Source: Ahniella affigens
GTDB taxonomy: Bacteria > Pseudomonadota > Gammaproteobacteria > Xanthomonadales > Ahniellaceae
Assembly (NCBI RefSeq): GCF_003015185.1
Contig: NZ_CP027860.1
Span: forward strand, 5,797,001 to 5,861,000
Direction: 5' to 3'
DNA: 64,000 nucleotides
The position numbers were made by a program, and so were the translations under genes. This document shows, piece after piece, positions 16,373 to 25,611 of this stretch; within the stretch, counting starts at the first letter, position 1, and each line of letters begins with the position of its first letter. The notes below the pieces were generated by a model. That model searched no databases. It was not told the DNA's origin and was given only the letters and a program-made list of their open reading frames with translations.

Positions 16373-16786
16373 ATGTCGACGAATGCCCCCTTCTCCTGGC
16401 CGGTGCGGGTCTACTACGAGGACACCGATGCTGGTGGCGTGGTCTACCACGCCAACTACCTGCGCTTCTTTGAGCGGGCGCGGACGGAGTGGCTGCGCGC
16501 GAAGGGCATCAACCAGTCCCAATTTGCTGCTGCGACGGGATTTCTCTTCGTACTCAGCGAGGTTTCGGTATCCTTCCGCCGCCCGGCGCGGCTCGACGAT
16601 GAATTATCGGTCAGCTGCGATCTGATCGAGGCCCGGGCGGCCAGTCTGCGCTTCCAGCAGAAGCTGGTCCGAAGTTCGGATCAGGAACAGCTGGTCCAGC
16701 TCGAATGTCGTGTTGCCCTGATCGATGCCGCCAGCTTCAAGCCGGCGGTTCTTCCTGCATTTCTGAAAGAGAGTCTGCTCGCATGA
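16373..16786 (+). CDS. ybgC: acyl-CoA thioesterase of the Tol-Pal operon
   Basis: A 137-residue hotdog-fold thioesterase. The catalytic signature YYEDTDAGGVVYHANYLRFFERAR near residue 15 is diagnostic of YbgC/4-hydroxybenzoyl-CoA thioesterases. YbgC is cytoplasmic, interacts with phospholipid-synthesis enzymes and is encoded first in the tol-pal operon. The ATG at 16373 fits the family start. The stop codon overlaps tolQ by 4 bp (ATGA at 16783). Confidence 0.93.
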   Translation: MSTNAPFSWPVRVYYEDTDAGGVVYHANYLRFFERARTEWLRAKGINQSQFAAATGFLFVLSEVSVSFRRPARLDDELSVSCDLIEARAASLRFQQKLVRSSDQEQLVQLECRVALIDAASFKPAVLPAFLKESLLA

Positions 16787-17469
16787 CGTCTGAATTGAAT
16801 CTGTTTGCGCTGATTTTGGGCGCCAGCCTGCCGGTCAAATTGGTCATGGGTCTGCTGCTCGCTGCTTCGGTTGCGTCCTGGACCATCATTTTTGCGAAAA
16901 GCCGCCTGCTGGGCGATGCCGACAAGCGCACGCGCGAATTTGAAGACCGTTTCTGGTCGGGCACCGACATGGCGGGCTTGTTCAAGGACGTGAGCACCAA
17001 AGGCGGCGATAGCACCGGGCTTGAGAGCATTTTCGAAGCCGGCTTCCGGGAGTTCGCGCGGCTGCGGTCCCGCAAGCAGATGGACTCACGAATCATGGTC
17101 GAAGGCGCACAGCGCGCGATGCGCGCGGCCTCGGGTCGCGAAATGGATCGGCTGGAACATCGCCTGGAGTTTCTCGCCAGCGTCGGTTCCATCAGTCCTT
17201 ACGTGGGCCTGTTCGGCACGGTGTGGGGCATCATGATCGCGTTCCAAGGCTTGGCCAACGTCAAAGAAGCCACCATCGCGATGGTCGCGCCAGGTATTTC
17301 GGAGGCGCTGATCGCCACCGCCATGGGTTTGTTCGCGGCGATTCCGGCGGTTTGGGCGTACAACCGGTTTGCCACCAAGGCCGATCGTTTGGCCTCGCGT
17401 TATGACGTGTTCCAGGAAGAGTTCTCGGCAATTCTGCAGCGCCAGGCGCATGTCGAGGAAAACCGCTGA
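16783..17469 (+). CDS. tolQ: Tol-Pal system proton channel subunit TolQ
   Basis: A 228-residue inner-membrane protein of the MotA/TolQ/ExbB family. It has three membrane segments: one at residues 17-37 and two after residue 130 (SVGSISPYVGLFGTVWGIM; ALIATAMGLFAAIPAVWAYN). The conserved GLFGTVWGIM and the Thr/Pro helix line the proton path. It works with TolR and TolA to energise outer-membrane constriction at division. The start overlaps ybgC. Confidence 0.95.
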   Translation: MTSELNLFALILGASLPVKLVMGLLLAASVASWTIIFAKSRLLGDADKRTREFEDRFWSGTDMAGLFKDVSTKGGDSTGLESIFEAGFREFARLRSRKQMDSRIMVEGAQRAMRAASGREMDRLEHRLEFLASVGSISPYVGLFGTVWGIMIAFQGLANVKEATIAMVAPGISEALIATAMGLFAAIPAVWAYNRFATKADRLASRYDVFQEEFSAILQRQAHVEENR

Positions 17470-17533
17470 ATGAACACCGAATCGAGTCAGCGCTCGGGAA
17501 CCCGCGCCATGCACGCCGTTCGTTGAGGCACCT

Positions 17534-17968
17534 ATGGCCAACAATCGACGTCACAAACGCAAACTGAAAGCCGAGATCAACGTCGTGCCGTATATCGACG
17601 TGATGCTGGTGCTGCTGATCATTTTCATGGTCACCGCGCCGCTGATGAATCTTGGTGTGGATATCGAGTTGCCGGAGTCGAATGCGAAGACGCTGAGCGT
17701 GGATTCCGAGCCCGTGCAAGTCAGCATCGATGCCAAAGGCAATCTCTATCTGACGCTCGGCAAAGCTGAACGCGAAGCCATCGACGAGGAGACTCTGGTC
17801 AGAAAGATTTCAGCTTACGTTGCCCAGAATCCCAAAGTGCCAGTGCTCATCGGTGGTGACCAGAGCATCGAGTACGGCAAAGTGTTCGAAGTGATGGTGT
17901 TGTTGCAGCAGGCAGGCGTGCCGAAAGTCGGCTTGATGAGCCGCCCCTTGGAACAGAAGGCGAAGTAG
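17534..17968 (+). CDS. tolR: Tol-Pal system protein TolR
   Basis: A 144-residue ExbD/TolR protein with one N-terminal membrane helix. The proton-carrying Asp lies in NVVPYIDVMLVLLIIFMV (D near residue 22). The periplasmic domain ends with GVPKVGLMSRP. It forms the stator with TolQ. GAGG precedes the ATG at 17534. There are 64 bp between tolQ and tolR, the only sizeable gap in this part of the operon. Confidence 0.95.
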   Translation: MANNRRHKRKLKAEINVVPYIDVMLVLLIIFMVTAPLMNLGVDIELPESNAKTLSVDSEPVQVSIDAKGNLYLTLGKAEREAIDEETLVRKISAYVAQNPKVPVLIGGDQSIEYGKVFEVMVLLQQAGVPKVGLMSRPLEQKAK

Positions 17969-17975
17969 GGCATTC

Positions 17976-18908
17976 ATGGACCAGAACGAGCAAACCTGGA
18001 AAGCGTTCGGACTCGCCGTGCTGGTGCACGGGGTCGCGCTGCTGCTCGTGTTCATGGGGCTTTTGATGAGCGGGCGCTCTGAGGCCGTCCGCGCCGAGGG
18101 CGTGGTCATTGAGGCGAGTCTGGTCGATCTGACGACGAAACCCAGTCAAAACACCGTTTCGCGCCCACGCCAGCCAGTGCCGAAGCCGCCGACGCCGAAA
18201 GCCGTCGAAACGCCCAAGCAAACGCCCCAACCGGATCCCGAGCAGCCAGACCCGGCGCGCGTCAAACGCTCGGAAGACACGATCAACCAAGAAAAGGTCA
18301 AGCTTGCTGCCGATGCATTGGAGCAAGCCGAGAAAGAACAGGAAGAGCGCATCCAAAAAGAGCAGGTCGATCTGACCCAGCCCGAGGATGAGCTGGCAAA
18401 GATGGAGCGCGAGCGCCAGAAACAGCTCGACGACATTCGCAAGCTGCGCGAAGAGGCTGAGAAAAAGCGCAAGCTGGAAGCGCAGCGCCTCGCCCAATTG
18501 GAAGAAGCCAACCGCCAGAAAATGGCGCAAAAGCAGCGTGAGGATGATCTCGCGCGAATGGCGCAACTCGCTGCTGAAGAGCAACAGAAATCGGGTCTCG
18601 GCGGGACGGACAATTCGTTGGCAGCGCAATATGCCGCCGCGATCGTCAACAAGGTCCGCAGCAACTGGATTCGTCCGGAGTCCGACGAGCAGATCAAATG
18701 TGTGGTCAATATCGTCCAGGTTCCTTATGGGCGCATCATCTCGGCCAACGTCGTGCCGCCCTGCTATCTCAGTGAGCCCGTCCGACGTTCGTTGGAAGCC
18801 GCCGTACTGCGCTCCGACCCACTCCCCTATCAAGGATTCGAATCGGTGTTCAGCCGATCGATCAACTTCACCTTCTGTGATCCGGAGAACCTATGCACGC
18901 CTCGTTGA
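17976..18908 (+). CDS. tolA: cell envelope integrity protein TolA
   Basis: A 310-residue protein. It has an N-terminal membrane helix (FGLAVLVHGVALLLVFMGLL), a Pro-rich stretch (residues 50-85) and a long charged coiled coil rich in Lys, Glu and Gln (about 90-205). The globular C-terminal domain has SNWIRP and paired cysteines, typical of TolA_C/TonB-like folds. It spans the periplasm and links TolQR to TolB/Pal. It starts 7 bp after tolR and ends inside the tolB start region. Confidence 0.93.
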   Translation: MDQNEQTWKAFGLAVLVHGVALLLVFMGLLMSGRSEAVRAEGVVIEASLVDLTTKPSQNTVSRPRQPVPKPPTPKAVETPKQTPQPDPEQPDPARVKRSEDTINQEKVKLAADALEQAEKEQEERIQKEQVDLTQPEDELAKMERERQKQLDDIRKLREEAEKKRKLEAQRLAQLEEANRQKMAQKQREDDLARMAQLAAEEQQKSGLGGTDNSLAAQYAAAIVNKVRSNWIRPESDEQIKCVVNIVQVPYGRIISANVVPPCYLSEPVRRSLEAAVLRSDPLPYQGFESVFSRSINFTFCDPENLCTPR

Positions 18909-20209
18909 TGTCCCGTCTGCTGATCCTCTTACTGGGTCTTGCAATCAGTCTGGCGAGTCAGGCTCAGCTGAACCTCGAAATCACGAATCCGAACGTTGCG
19001 GCCCGTCCCATCGCCGTAGTTCCGATCCAATATCAAGGGGCAGGAATGCCACTTGATACCGACATTTCAGGTGTCATCACGGCCGACTTGAATCGCAGTG
19101 GCCAGTTCTATGTGCTGGAGCGCTCAAAAATCACGGAATTCCCGACCCGCGACACCGAAGTCGACTTTCAGGAATGGAACACACTGAAGCAGGACTACCT
19201 GGTGGTCGGTCGTGTGTTGGATGCGGAGTCAGGCGCATTGCGCGTCGAGTTCGAGTTGTTTGACGTTGCCAAGAAGCAGCGTCTGCTCGCCCAGGCGGTG
19301 GGTGCCCGTGCGAGCAGCCTGCGTGCAACCGCGCACCAAATTGCCGATATCGTTTACGAGAAGATCACCGGCGTCCGCGGCGCGTTCTCCACCCGCATCG
19401 CTTATGTGACCCAAAAGGGCTTGTCACCAAAAATTTCATATTCGGTCATGGTGGCCGATTCGGACGGCTACAACCCGGTTCCGGTGATCAGTTGGCACAC
19501 CCCGTTCCTGTCGCCGGCCTGGTCGCCGGATGGTCGGAAACTGGCGTATGTGAGCTTCGAGCGCGGTAATTCCGCCATATACATTCACGAGTTGACCACC
19601 GGCAAGCGCGAAATGATTGCCTCCTACCGCGGAATCAACGGCGCGCCGGCATTCTCGCCGGATGGCTCGAAGTTGGCGCTGACGCTGTCGCAATCGGGGA
19701 ATCCCGAGATCTACGTCATGGACTTGGCAACCCGCCGGAGCACGCAGCTCACCCGACACTATGCCATTGATACGGAACCAGTCTGGACCCAGGACGGCCA
19801 ATTCATCATCTTTACGTCCGACCGCGCGGGTAAACCGCAGCTGTACCAAATCCCGGCTGCCGGGGGCGAACCGACCCGAATTACCTTCCAGGGCGAATAC
19901 AATGCGCGCGCCTCTCTGGCCAACGACGGCAAGCTGATCGCTATGGCGCAGGGCAACAAGAACGTGTATCGTATTGTAGTTTTAGACCGAAGTCGCGGCG
20001 GCGCTGGCGAGGTGCGAGAGCTCTCTCCAGGCAACTTGGATGAATCGCCGAGCTTCGCTCCGAATGGGAGCATGATTTTGTACGCAGCCCGCGAGGATAA
20101 GCGGGACGTACTCTACGCCGTATCCGCCGACGGGCGCGTGCGGCAGCGATTGGTGCTGGCTGATGGTGACGTACGCTCTCCAGCGTGGTCGCCCTTCCGT
20201 CAGCGCTGA
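18893..20209 (+). CDS. tolB: Tol-Pal system translocation protein TolB
   Basis: A 438-residue periplasmic protein. A signal peptide (LLILLLGLAISLASQAQ) precedes the TolB_N domain (residues 25-165), followed by a six-bladed WD40-like beta-propeller. Blade motifs are PAWSPDGRKLAYVSF, PAFSPDGSKLALTLS, PVWTQDGQFIIFTSD and PSFAPNGSMILYAA. I chose the ATG at 18893 because GGAGA lies 5 bp upstream. A second ATG at 18908 overlaps the tolA stop (TGATG) and would shorten the signal peptide by five residues. TolB binds Pal and TolA. Confidence 0.93.
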   Translation: MHASLMSRLLILLLGLAISLASQAQLNLEITNPNVAARPIAVVPIQYQGAGMPLDTDISGVITADLNRSGQFYVLERSKITEFPTRDTEVDFQEWNTLKQDYLVVGRVLDAESGALRVEFELFDVAKKQRLLAQAVGARASSLRATAHQIADIVYEKITGVRGAFSTRIAYVTQKGLSPKISYSVMVADSDGYNPVPVISWHTPFLSPAWSPDGRKLAYVSFERGNSAIYIHELTTGKREMIASYRGINGAPAFSPDGSKLALTLSQSGNPEIYVMDLATRRSTQLTRHYAIDTEPVWTQDGQFIIFTSDRAGKPQLYQIPAAGGEPTRITFQGEYNARASLANDGKLIAMAQGNKNVYRIVVLDRSRGGAGEVRELSPGNLDESPSFAPNGSMILYAAREDKRDVLYAVSADGRVRQRLVLADGDVRSPAWSPFRQR

Positions 20210-20282
20210 TCGTTCGGCCGTTTTTACGGCCGGCAGCACCAAAGCTTTGGCAACACACCTATAAACCTCTGAGGAAACCAAG

Positions 20283-20795
20283 ATGAATAACCCGACCCGT
20301 ATCCTGCTGGCAGTTGCTTTGGCGGCTTCGTTGGCCGCTTGTAAGAAAGAAGTCAAAGAGACCCCGGTTGCAAACAACGACCAACCGGTCAAGGAACAGC
20401 CGCCGGTCAACACTGTTGACGATGGCAAGTTCTCTCGCGAGGACCTGAACAGCGATCCGTGCCTGCGTCAGCGCGTGGTGTACTTCGACTTCGATCGCGC
20501 CGACATCAAGGCCGAAGCTGAAGCCATTCTGACCTGCCACGCCAAGTTCCTGCAGGACGTGCCGGATTCGGCCATGAGCCTGGAAGGTCACGCTGATGAG
20601 CGCGGCACGCAGGAATACAACCTGGGTCTCGGTGAGCGTCGCGGCAATGCCGTGTCGCAGGCGCTGCAGGCTAAGGGTGGTTCGGCTGCCCAGATCACGG
20701 TCGTCTCCTTCGGTGAAGAGCGCCCGACCTGCGCCGACTCGACGGAAGACTGCTGGGGCAAGAACCGCCGCGTCGAAATCGTCTACACCAAGTAA
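20283..20795 (+). CDS. pal: peptidoglycan-associated lipoprotein Pal
   Basis: A 170-residue lipoprotein. The signal peptide ends at lipobox LAAC (Cys near 20). A short linker follows, then an OmpA domain with VVYFDFDRADIK, LEGHADERGTQEYNLGLGERR (peptidoglycan-binding Asp and Arg) and GKNRRVEIVYTK. Two extra cysteines in CADSTEDC may form a disulfide. It anchors the outer membrane to peptidoglycan. A GAGGAAACC site precedes the ATG. An intrinsic terminator follows 25 bp after the stop, so the operon likely ends here. Confidence 0.95.
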   Translation: MNNPTRILLAVALAASLAACKKEVKETPVANNDQPVKEQPPVNTVDDGKFSREDLNSDPCLRQRVVYFDFDRADIKAEAEAILTCHAKFLQDVPDSAMSLEGHADERGTQEYNLGLGERRGNAVSQALQAKGGSAAQITVVSFGEERPTCADSTEDCWGKNRRVEIVYTK

Positions 20796-20821
20796 TTTTT
20801 TACTCGGTTGAGATTCGCAAA

Positions 20822-20847
20822 CCCCCGCTCCGGCGGGGGTTTTTTTT
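20822..20847 (+). terminator. intrinsic terminator after pal
   Basis: CCCCCGC-TCCG-GCGGGGG is followed by eight T residues. It is a textbook terminator that separates pal from cpoB, which in many relatives are cotranscribed. Confidence 0.93.
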
Positions 20848-20918
20848 GGGGCATCACCAACTCATTTGGCAGCCACGTCGGTCTGCAGATCAGGCCGAAG
20901 ACGGGAAGACGCCAACCT

Positions 20919-20953
20919 CCGTAGGGGCAGACCCCGTGTCTGCCCTTACGGGA
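20919..20953. repeat. GGGCAGAC palindromic repeat
   Basis: GTAGGGGCAGACCCCGTGTC continues into TGCCCTTACGG, an inverted repeat with arms GGGCAGAC/GTCTGCCC extended by CCGTA/TACGG. Same family as 16160, 28775 and 62510. The rest of the 20848-21126 gap shows nothing else. Confidence 0.7.
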
Positions 20954-21126
20954 TCAAGGAACCGCGCTGAACGAATCGCCAATGCTGAATCTCTGGCAAA
21001 CCCGTTCCCGCAACTGGGAACGTTGCCGCGTCGGTGACGATCAAAAGCACAGAAAATCCAGCTCTTGAACGGCTTGTTCAGCTGTTTTGCGGCACAATCA
21101 CGGTCTGATCTTCGAAGGAGCGCTCG

Positions 21127-22098
21127 ATGAAGTATTCATGGCTTTTGGCCACGCTGGTGGTGTTCAGTCTCAGCATTGCAATGCCAGAGGCGTCGGCTCA
21201 GGGGCGGCTCAGTCTTTCCGAGCGGGTGGCCAAGCTGGAAGCAGATGCCGCCAAGGACAACAACCAGGCGTCGATTGATCTCCTGAACCGACTGAACGAA
21301 CTTCAGGCTGAGGTACAGACCCTGCGTGGAATGGTCGAGCAGCAGGCGTTTCAGCTTGAAGAGCTGAAGAACCGCAACCGCGACTTGTACGCCGATCTCG
21401 ATTCGCGCCTGGCCCGTCTGGAAGGCAATCCGGCCGCCGTGAGCCCGCCGCCGGTAGTACCCGCTCTAGCCGACGGCCAAACGCAGGACTTGTCGGTGCC
21501 ACCACCGCAGCCGCCCGCCGATCCGAACCAATTGGCAATGGAGCCGATCTCGCGCCCGTCCAGCCCACCGCCCGTCACGGATACCCTGCCGGTCGCACCC
21601 AGTCAGACGGCCCCAGCAGTCGATCCGCTGGCCACGCCAACGCCGACTGCGCCCGTGGCGCCGCCGCCGAGCAACAGCGCTGTCGGCACCACCATGATTC
21701 CCCAGGCTGGCGAGCAGCAGGCCTACGACGCCGCGTTCGCCGCATTACGCGAAGGTCGTTACGCTGAATCGGCACGTCGGTTTTCCAGCTTTCTGGAGCA
21801 GTTTCCGAACGGCGATCTGGCCGACAACGCGACTTACTGGCTCGGCGAGTCCTACTACGTGACTCAGAACTACCGTATTGCGCTCGACACCTTTCGGGCA
21901 TTGTTGAACCAATTCCCGGACAGCGCCAAAGCGCCGGATGCGGCCCTCAAAGTCGGCTATTGCCACTACGAACTGCGCGAATGGCCCGAGGCCGAACGCC
22001 AATTGAACGATGTCATGGCCCGCTACCCGAATACCGTGGTCGCCCGTTTGGCGCAAAGCCGTTTGAACGCGCTCCGCCTGGAAGGCCGTCGGCCTTAA
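21127..22098 (+). CDS. cpoB: cell division coordinator CpoB (YbgF)
   Basis: A 323-residue periplasmic protein. A signal peptide is followed by the trimerising coiled coil (LSERVAKLEADAAKDNNQAS through residues 30-95). A Pro-rich linker (about 100-190) leads to C-terminal TPR repeats with AYDAAFAALREGRYAESARR, YWLGESYYVTQNYRIALD and KVGYCHYELREWPEAERQL. CpoB coordinates peptidoglycan synthesis with Tol-driven constriction. GAAGGAG precedes the ATG at 21127. It follows the pal terminator and so must have its own promoter or be read through. Confidence 0.9.
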   Translation: MKYSWLLATLVVFSLSIAMPEASAQGRLSLSERVAKLEADAAKDNNQASIDLLNRLNELQAEVQTLRGMVEQQAFQLEELKNRNRDLYADLDSRLARLEGNPAAVSPPPVVPALADGQTQDLSVPPPQPPADPNQLAMEPISRPSSPPPVTDTLPVAPSQTAPAVDPLATPTPTAPVAPPPSNSAVGTTMIPQAGEQQAYDAAFAALREGRYAESARRFSSFLEQFPNGDLADNATYWLGESYYVTQNYRIALDTFRALLNQFPDSAKAPDAALKVGYCHYELREWPEAERQLNDVMARYPNTVVARLAQSRLNALRLEGRRP

Positions 22099-22103
22099 GC
22101 CGT

Positions 22104-22796
22104 ATGACAGAGGCGCTCGAAGCGAGTCGACTCGTCGTCGACGATCAACCTGAGCTTGAGCGCCTCAAAATCACCGAGGTGTTCCTGTCGTTGCAGGGCG
22201 AAGCCCGGGACGTCGGCTGGCCAACCACCTTCATCCGCCTGACTGGTTGCCCGCTGCGCTGCACGTACTGCGATACCACCTACTCGTTCTTCGGTGGTAC
22301 GTGGCGGCAGATCGACGATCTGGTCGACGAAGCCACCCAGAACGGCGCCCGCCACGTCTGTGTGACCGGCGGCGAACCGCTGTCGCAAAAACGCTGCCTG
22401 ATCCTGCTGAAAAAGCTCTGCGACGCCGGGTTCCTGGTGTCACTCGAAACGTCGGGTGCGATCGATATCAGCGCCGTGGATTCACGGGTGTCTAGGGTCT
22501 TGGATCTGAAAACCCCCAGTTCGGGCGAAATGGCGCGCAACCGCCTGGCGAATCTGCCGCTGCTGACCGCGCACGACCAGGTGAAATTCGTCATTGGCGA
22601 CCGCGCCGATTACGACTGGTCGGTGCAGATGCTCAAGACGCACAACCTTGCGCAACGCGCCGAAGTGCTGTTCTCGCCAAGTCACGGCCAGATCACGGCC
22701 ACCGAACTCGCTGATTGGATCATTGCCGACCGCCTGCCGGTCCGGTTCCAATGGCAATTGCACAAGCAACTCTGGGGCGAAACCCCCGGCAAGTAA
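22104..22796 (+). CDS. queE: 7-carboxy-7-deazaguanine synthase
   Basis: A 230-residue radical SAM enzyme. The variant cluster motif GCPLRCTYCDTTYSF binds the iron-sulfur cluster and SAM. FLSLQGEARDVGWPTTFIR and HVCVTGGEPL are QueE-specific. It converts 6-carboxytetrahydropterin to 7-carboxy-7-deazaguanine for queuosine. It begins 6 bp after cpoB, the usual Xanthomonadales order. queC, which often follows, is not present. The ATG at 22104 gives a short N-terminal extension of about 25 residues. Confidence 0.92.
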   Translation: MTEALEASRLVVDDQPELERLKITEVFLSLQGEARDVGWPTTFIRLTGCPLRCTYCDTTYSFFGGTWRQIDDLVDEATQNGARHVCVTGGEPLSQKRCLILLKKLCDAGFLVSLETSGAIDISAVDSRVSRVLDLKTPSSGEMARNRLANLPLLTAHDQVKFVIGDRADYDWSVQMLKTHNLAQRAEVLFSPSHGQITATELADWIIADRLPVRFQWQLHKQLWGETPGK

Positions 22797-22902
22797 CCGC
22801 CATCATCCCGTCGGGCGCCGCGCCCTGGTCCAGAAGTCAGCATGTTCGGGACCTCGCGAATGAGGCAAACTCGGCAGTTCCATCTGAAAGGAGTGCGACA
22901 CC

Positions 22903-24648
22903 ATGCGTCGATTGACCCTGTTGCTACCGGTATTGCTGGTCGCCTGCAGCGAGGCACCACCGCCGCCCGCAGCGCCGCCTGCGCCGGCAGCACCCACCTA
23001 CACCCCTCTCAAGGTCGCGCTCACCGACAATCATCAGCTGCAGAGCGCGATCACGGCCGAGGACTACGCGTTGCATATCAAGACGCTGTCGTCTGATGAA
23101 TACGAAGGCCGGGATCCGGGCAGCCTGGGCGAACGCCTGACGATGAACTATCTGGAAAACGAACTCCGTCGCATCGGTTATCTGCCGGCAGTCGGCGTGG
23201 ATGGCGCCTGTGCGAGCTTTCCGTGCGAGCACGCGAGCTACTTCCAGCGTGTGCCAATGGTGTCGACCACCACCGATCCGGCGACCAGCCTGACGATCCA
23301 AGTCGGTGATCAGACCCAGACCCTGAACATGGGCAAGGAAATGGTCATTGGTACGCGCAGTGGCGAAGCCGAGATCAAGATTGACGGTTCTGACCTGGTG
23401 TTCGTCGGCTATGGCGTCAATGCGCCAGAAGCCAACTGGAACGACTACGCCAACGTCGATGTCAAAGGCAAGACGGTGGTGGTCATGGTCAATGACCCGG
23501 GCTTTCTCCGAAAGGACGAGTCGCTGTTCAAAGGTCGCGCGATGACCTACTACGGTCGTTGGACGTACAAGTTCGAAGAGGCTGCGCGTCAGGGCGCGAA
23601 GGCGGCGCTGATCATTCATGACACCGAACCGGCTGCATACGGTTGGGATGTGGTCGTCAGTTCCTGGGGTGGTGCGCAGCATGATCTGCCGAAGTCGGAA
23701 GATCCCGAACCCCGTCTGACCGCGCAAGGTTGGATCAGCCTTGACACCGCGAAGGCGCTGTTCACCGCAGCGGGTCTCGATTTCGATGCCGAACGGAACC
23801 GTGCCGATCAAGCGGGCTTCACCGCCGTGCCGATGAACGCCAAGCTGAGTGGCGAGATCAAGAGCACCATCACCAACGATGCATCGAACAATGTGGTTGC
23901 AGTCCTCCCGGGCACGGAGTTCCCGAACGAGTCTGTGGTCTACAGCATGCACTGGGATCATCTCGGCAAGGATGAATCGCTGAAGGGCGATCAGATCTTC
24001 AATGGCGCGATCGACAATGCGACGGGCGTTGCCGCCGCGTTGGAAATTGCCGCGGCCTTTGCGGCTGCCGAAGAAAAGCCGAAGCGCTCGGTCGTGTTGT
24101 TGTTCACCACGCTCGAAGAATCAGGTTTGCTTGGTTCGCGCTACTTCGTCAAGCATCCCGCCGTGCCACTGGAAACCATGGCCGGCGTCATCAACATGGA
24201 TGCGATTCCGTTCATCGGTCGCACCAAGGATTTCAGCGTGGCCGGCTGGGATCAGAACAGTTTGCAGGATCTGATGGGCGAGGTGCTGAAGGCGCAGAAT
24301 CGCGTGCCGGCACCGGAATCGAATCCAGAACGCGGCTACTATTTCCGATCTGACCACTTCAACTTTGCGCGCGCTGGCGTGCCTGCGTTGCATGCCGGTG
24401 CCGGTTCCGAACACGTGGCCTACGGTACGGCCTATGTCGATGAGATCAACAAGAAGTACGACGAGGTGGCCTACCACCAGCCGCCGGACGAATTTGATCC
24501 GGAGTGGGATTACGCCGGTGCGATGGAAGACGTGAACGCTTATTACGCACTCGGTCAGCGCTTGGCCTATGGTCGCGAATGGCCAACGTGGCGCGAAAAC
24601 AGCGAGTTCCGCGCAGCCCGCGAAGCATCCGCCAAGGCGCGGCCCTGA
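22903..24648 (+). CDS. M28 family metallopeptidase lipoprotein
   Basis: A 581-residue lipoprotein: the signal peptide ends in LLVACS, followed by a Pro/Ala linker. A PA-like insert (around residues 140-230, GDQTQTLNMGKEMVIG) lies within the M28 zinc peptidase fold. Ligands seen are His in VVYSMHWDHLG, Asp in GAIDNATGVAAALEIA, Glu pair in TTLEESGLLGSRYF, Asp in VINMDAIPFIG and His in RSDHFNFARAGVPALH. It is probably a periplasmic aminopeptidase. It ends 3 bp before the glycerophosphotransferase-like gene, so it may lead that operon. GAAAGGAG precedes the start. Confidence 0.9.
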   Translation: MRRLTLLLPVLLVACSEAPPPPAAPPAPAAPTYTPLKVALTDNHQLQSAITAEDYALHIKTLSSDEYEGRDPGSLGERLTMNYLENELRRIGYLPAVGVDGACASFPCEHASYFQRVPMVSTTTDPATSLTIQVGDQTQTLNMGKEMVIGTRSGEAEIKIDGSDLVFVGYGVNAPEANWNDYANVDVKGKTVVVMVNDPGFLRKDESLFKGRAMTYYGRWTYKFEEAARQGAKAALIIHDTEPAAYGWDVVVSSWGGAQHDLPKSEDPEPRLTAQGWISLDTAKALFTAAGLDFDAERNRADQAGFTAVPMNAKLSGEIKSTITNDASNNVVAVLPGTEFPNESVVYSMHWDHLGKDESLKGDQIFNGAIDNATGVAAALEIAAAFAAAEEKPKRSVVLLFTTLEESGLLGSRYFVKHPAVPLETMAGVINMDAIPFIGRTKDFSVAGWDQNSLQDLMGEVLKAQNRVPAPESNPERGYYFRSDHFNFARAGVPALHAGAGSEHVAYGTAYVDEINKKYDEVAYHQPPDEFDPEWDYAGAMEDVNAYYALGQRLAYGREWPTWRENSEFRAAREASAKARP

Positions 24649-24651
24649 TCG

Positions 24652-25611
24652 ATGCGGGTCGCCTACTTTTACGCCAATCCCTTCCACCACGCCATGCTGG
24701 CGCCGGTGGAAACGGCACTCGGCAATCAGGTTGAGTCGCGCCGCTTCAGCTCGCTGGATGCGATGCGCGAGTTCGCGCCCGATGTGGTGGTGCTGGCCGA
24801 GAATCCGAGTCACCAGGCGAAGCGGGCCGCGCCGAATGCCCGCATCGTCTGGACTCGCCATGGCTTTGCGAACAAACGCTATCTGGGCTACTCGATGGCC
24901 GGCTGCGATTACGCCTGCCTGTCGAGTGCGTGGCTCAAGCAGTATTACCGCGATCAGGGCCTGCGTGCCGGCATCGATGAATGGGTGACCGGCTTCGTAC
25001 CAATGGATGCGCTGTATCGCCGTTTGCAAAGGGCGGCACCACGGTCCACTAAAACCCTGCTGTATGCCCCGACCTTCAATCCAAACATGGCGTCGGTGCG
25101 CCCACTGGGAAAATCCTGGGCGAGTGACCTGCGGCGCGCGTATCCGGAACTCAATATCGTCATCAAGCCGCATCCGCACACGGCGAAGGAACAGCCCATG
25201 TGGCTGGCGCGATGGCAGTCCTGGGCCGAGGCCGATTCGGGAATCCAGCTGATCCAGGACGGCAATCAGGATGTTTACGAGCTGATGCCGGACGCGGATA
25301 TTCTGCTCACGGATGCATCGAGCGTGATGTTCTATTTCCTCGCGCTCGATCGCCCGATCATTCTGGTCGACAACCCACTCCGGTTCGAAGATCGGCAGCG
25401 TTTCAAGCCCGACGCTGAAGAATGGGCTTGGCGCGATATCGGTCAGCGCATCGAGACCGGCGACGCCCTGACGGCCGCGGTGGCGAGCGCCCTGGAAACG
25501 CCGAGCCGGTTTGCGGAGGCCAGGCAGCAGCGTGCGCAGCAGATTTTCGGCGATCTGTTTGACGGCCGTGCGGCCGAGCGTGTCGCCCAGCATATCCTGG
25601 CGCTGGCATGA
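24652..25611 (+). CDS. CDP-glycerol glycerophosphotransferase family protein (TagB/TagF-like)
   Basis: A 319-residue protein. The family core is visible: TRHGFANKRYLGY, LLYAPTFNPNMASVRP (the YAPT box), VIKPHPHT, and ADILLTDASSVMFYFLALDR followed by PIILVDNP. Members transfer polyol-phosphate units from CDP-activated donors to glycan or lipid acceptors (teichoic-acid-like polymers or capsule). It lacks membrane segments and is shorter than TagF, so it may add one or few units. It starts 3 bp after the M28 gene, and its stop overlaps the next start by 4 bp. Acceptor and donor are unknown. Confidence 0.8.
   Translation: MRVAYFYANPFHHAMLAPVETALGNQVESRRFSSLDAMREFAPDVVVLAENPSHQAKRAAPNARIVWTRHGFANKRYLGYSMAGCDYACLSSAWLKQYYRDQGLRAGIDEWVTGFVPMDALYRRLQRAAPRSTKTLLYAPTFNPNMASVRPLGKSWASDLRRAYPELNIVIKPHPHTAKEQPMWLARWQSWAEADSGIQLIQDGNQDVYELMPDADILLTDASSVMFYFLALDRPIILVDNPLRFEDRQRFKPDAEEWAWRDIGQRIETGDALTAAVASALETPSRFAEARQQRAQQIFGDLFDGRAAERVAQHILALA

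Noticed and set aside
20217-20236. Hairpin CGGCCG-TTTTTA-CGGCCG between tolB and pal as a terminator
   Set aside because: The T-run is in the loop and not after the stem, so it is unlikely to stop transcription of pal.
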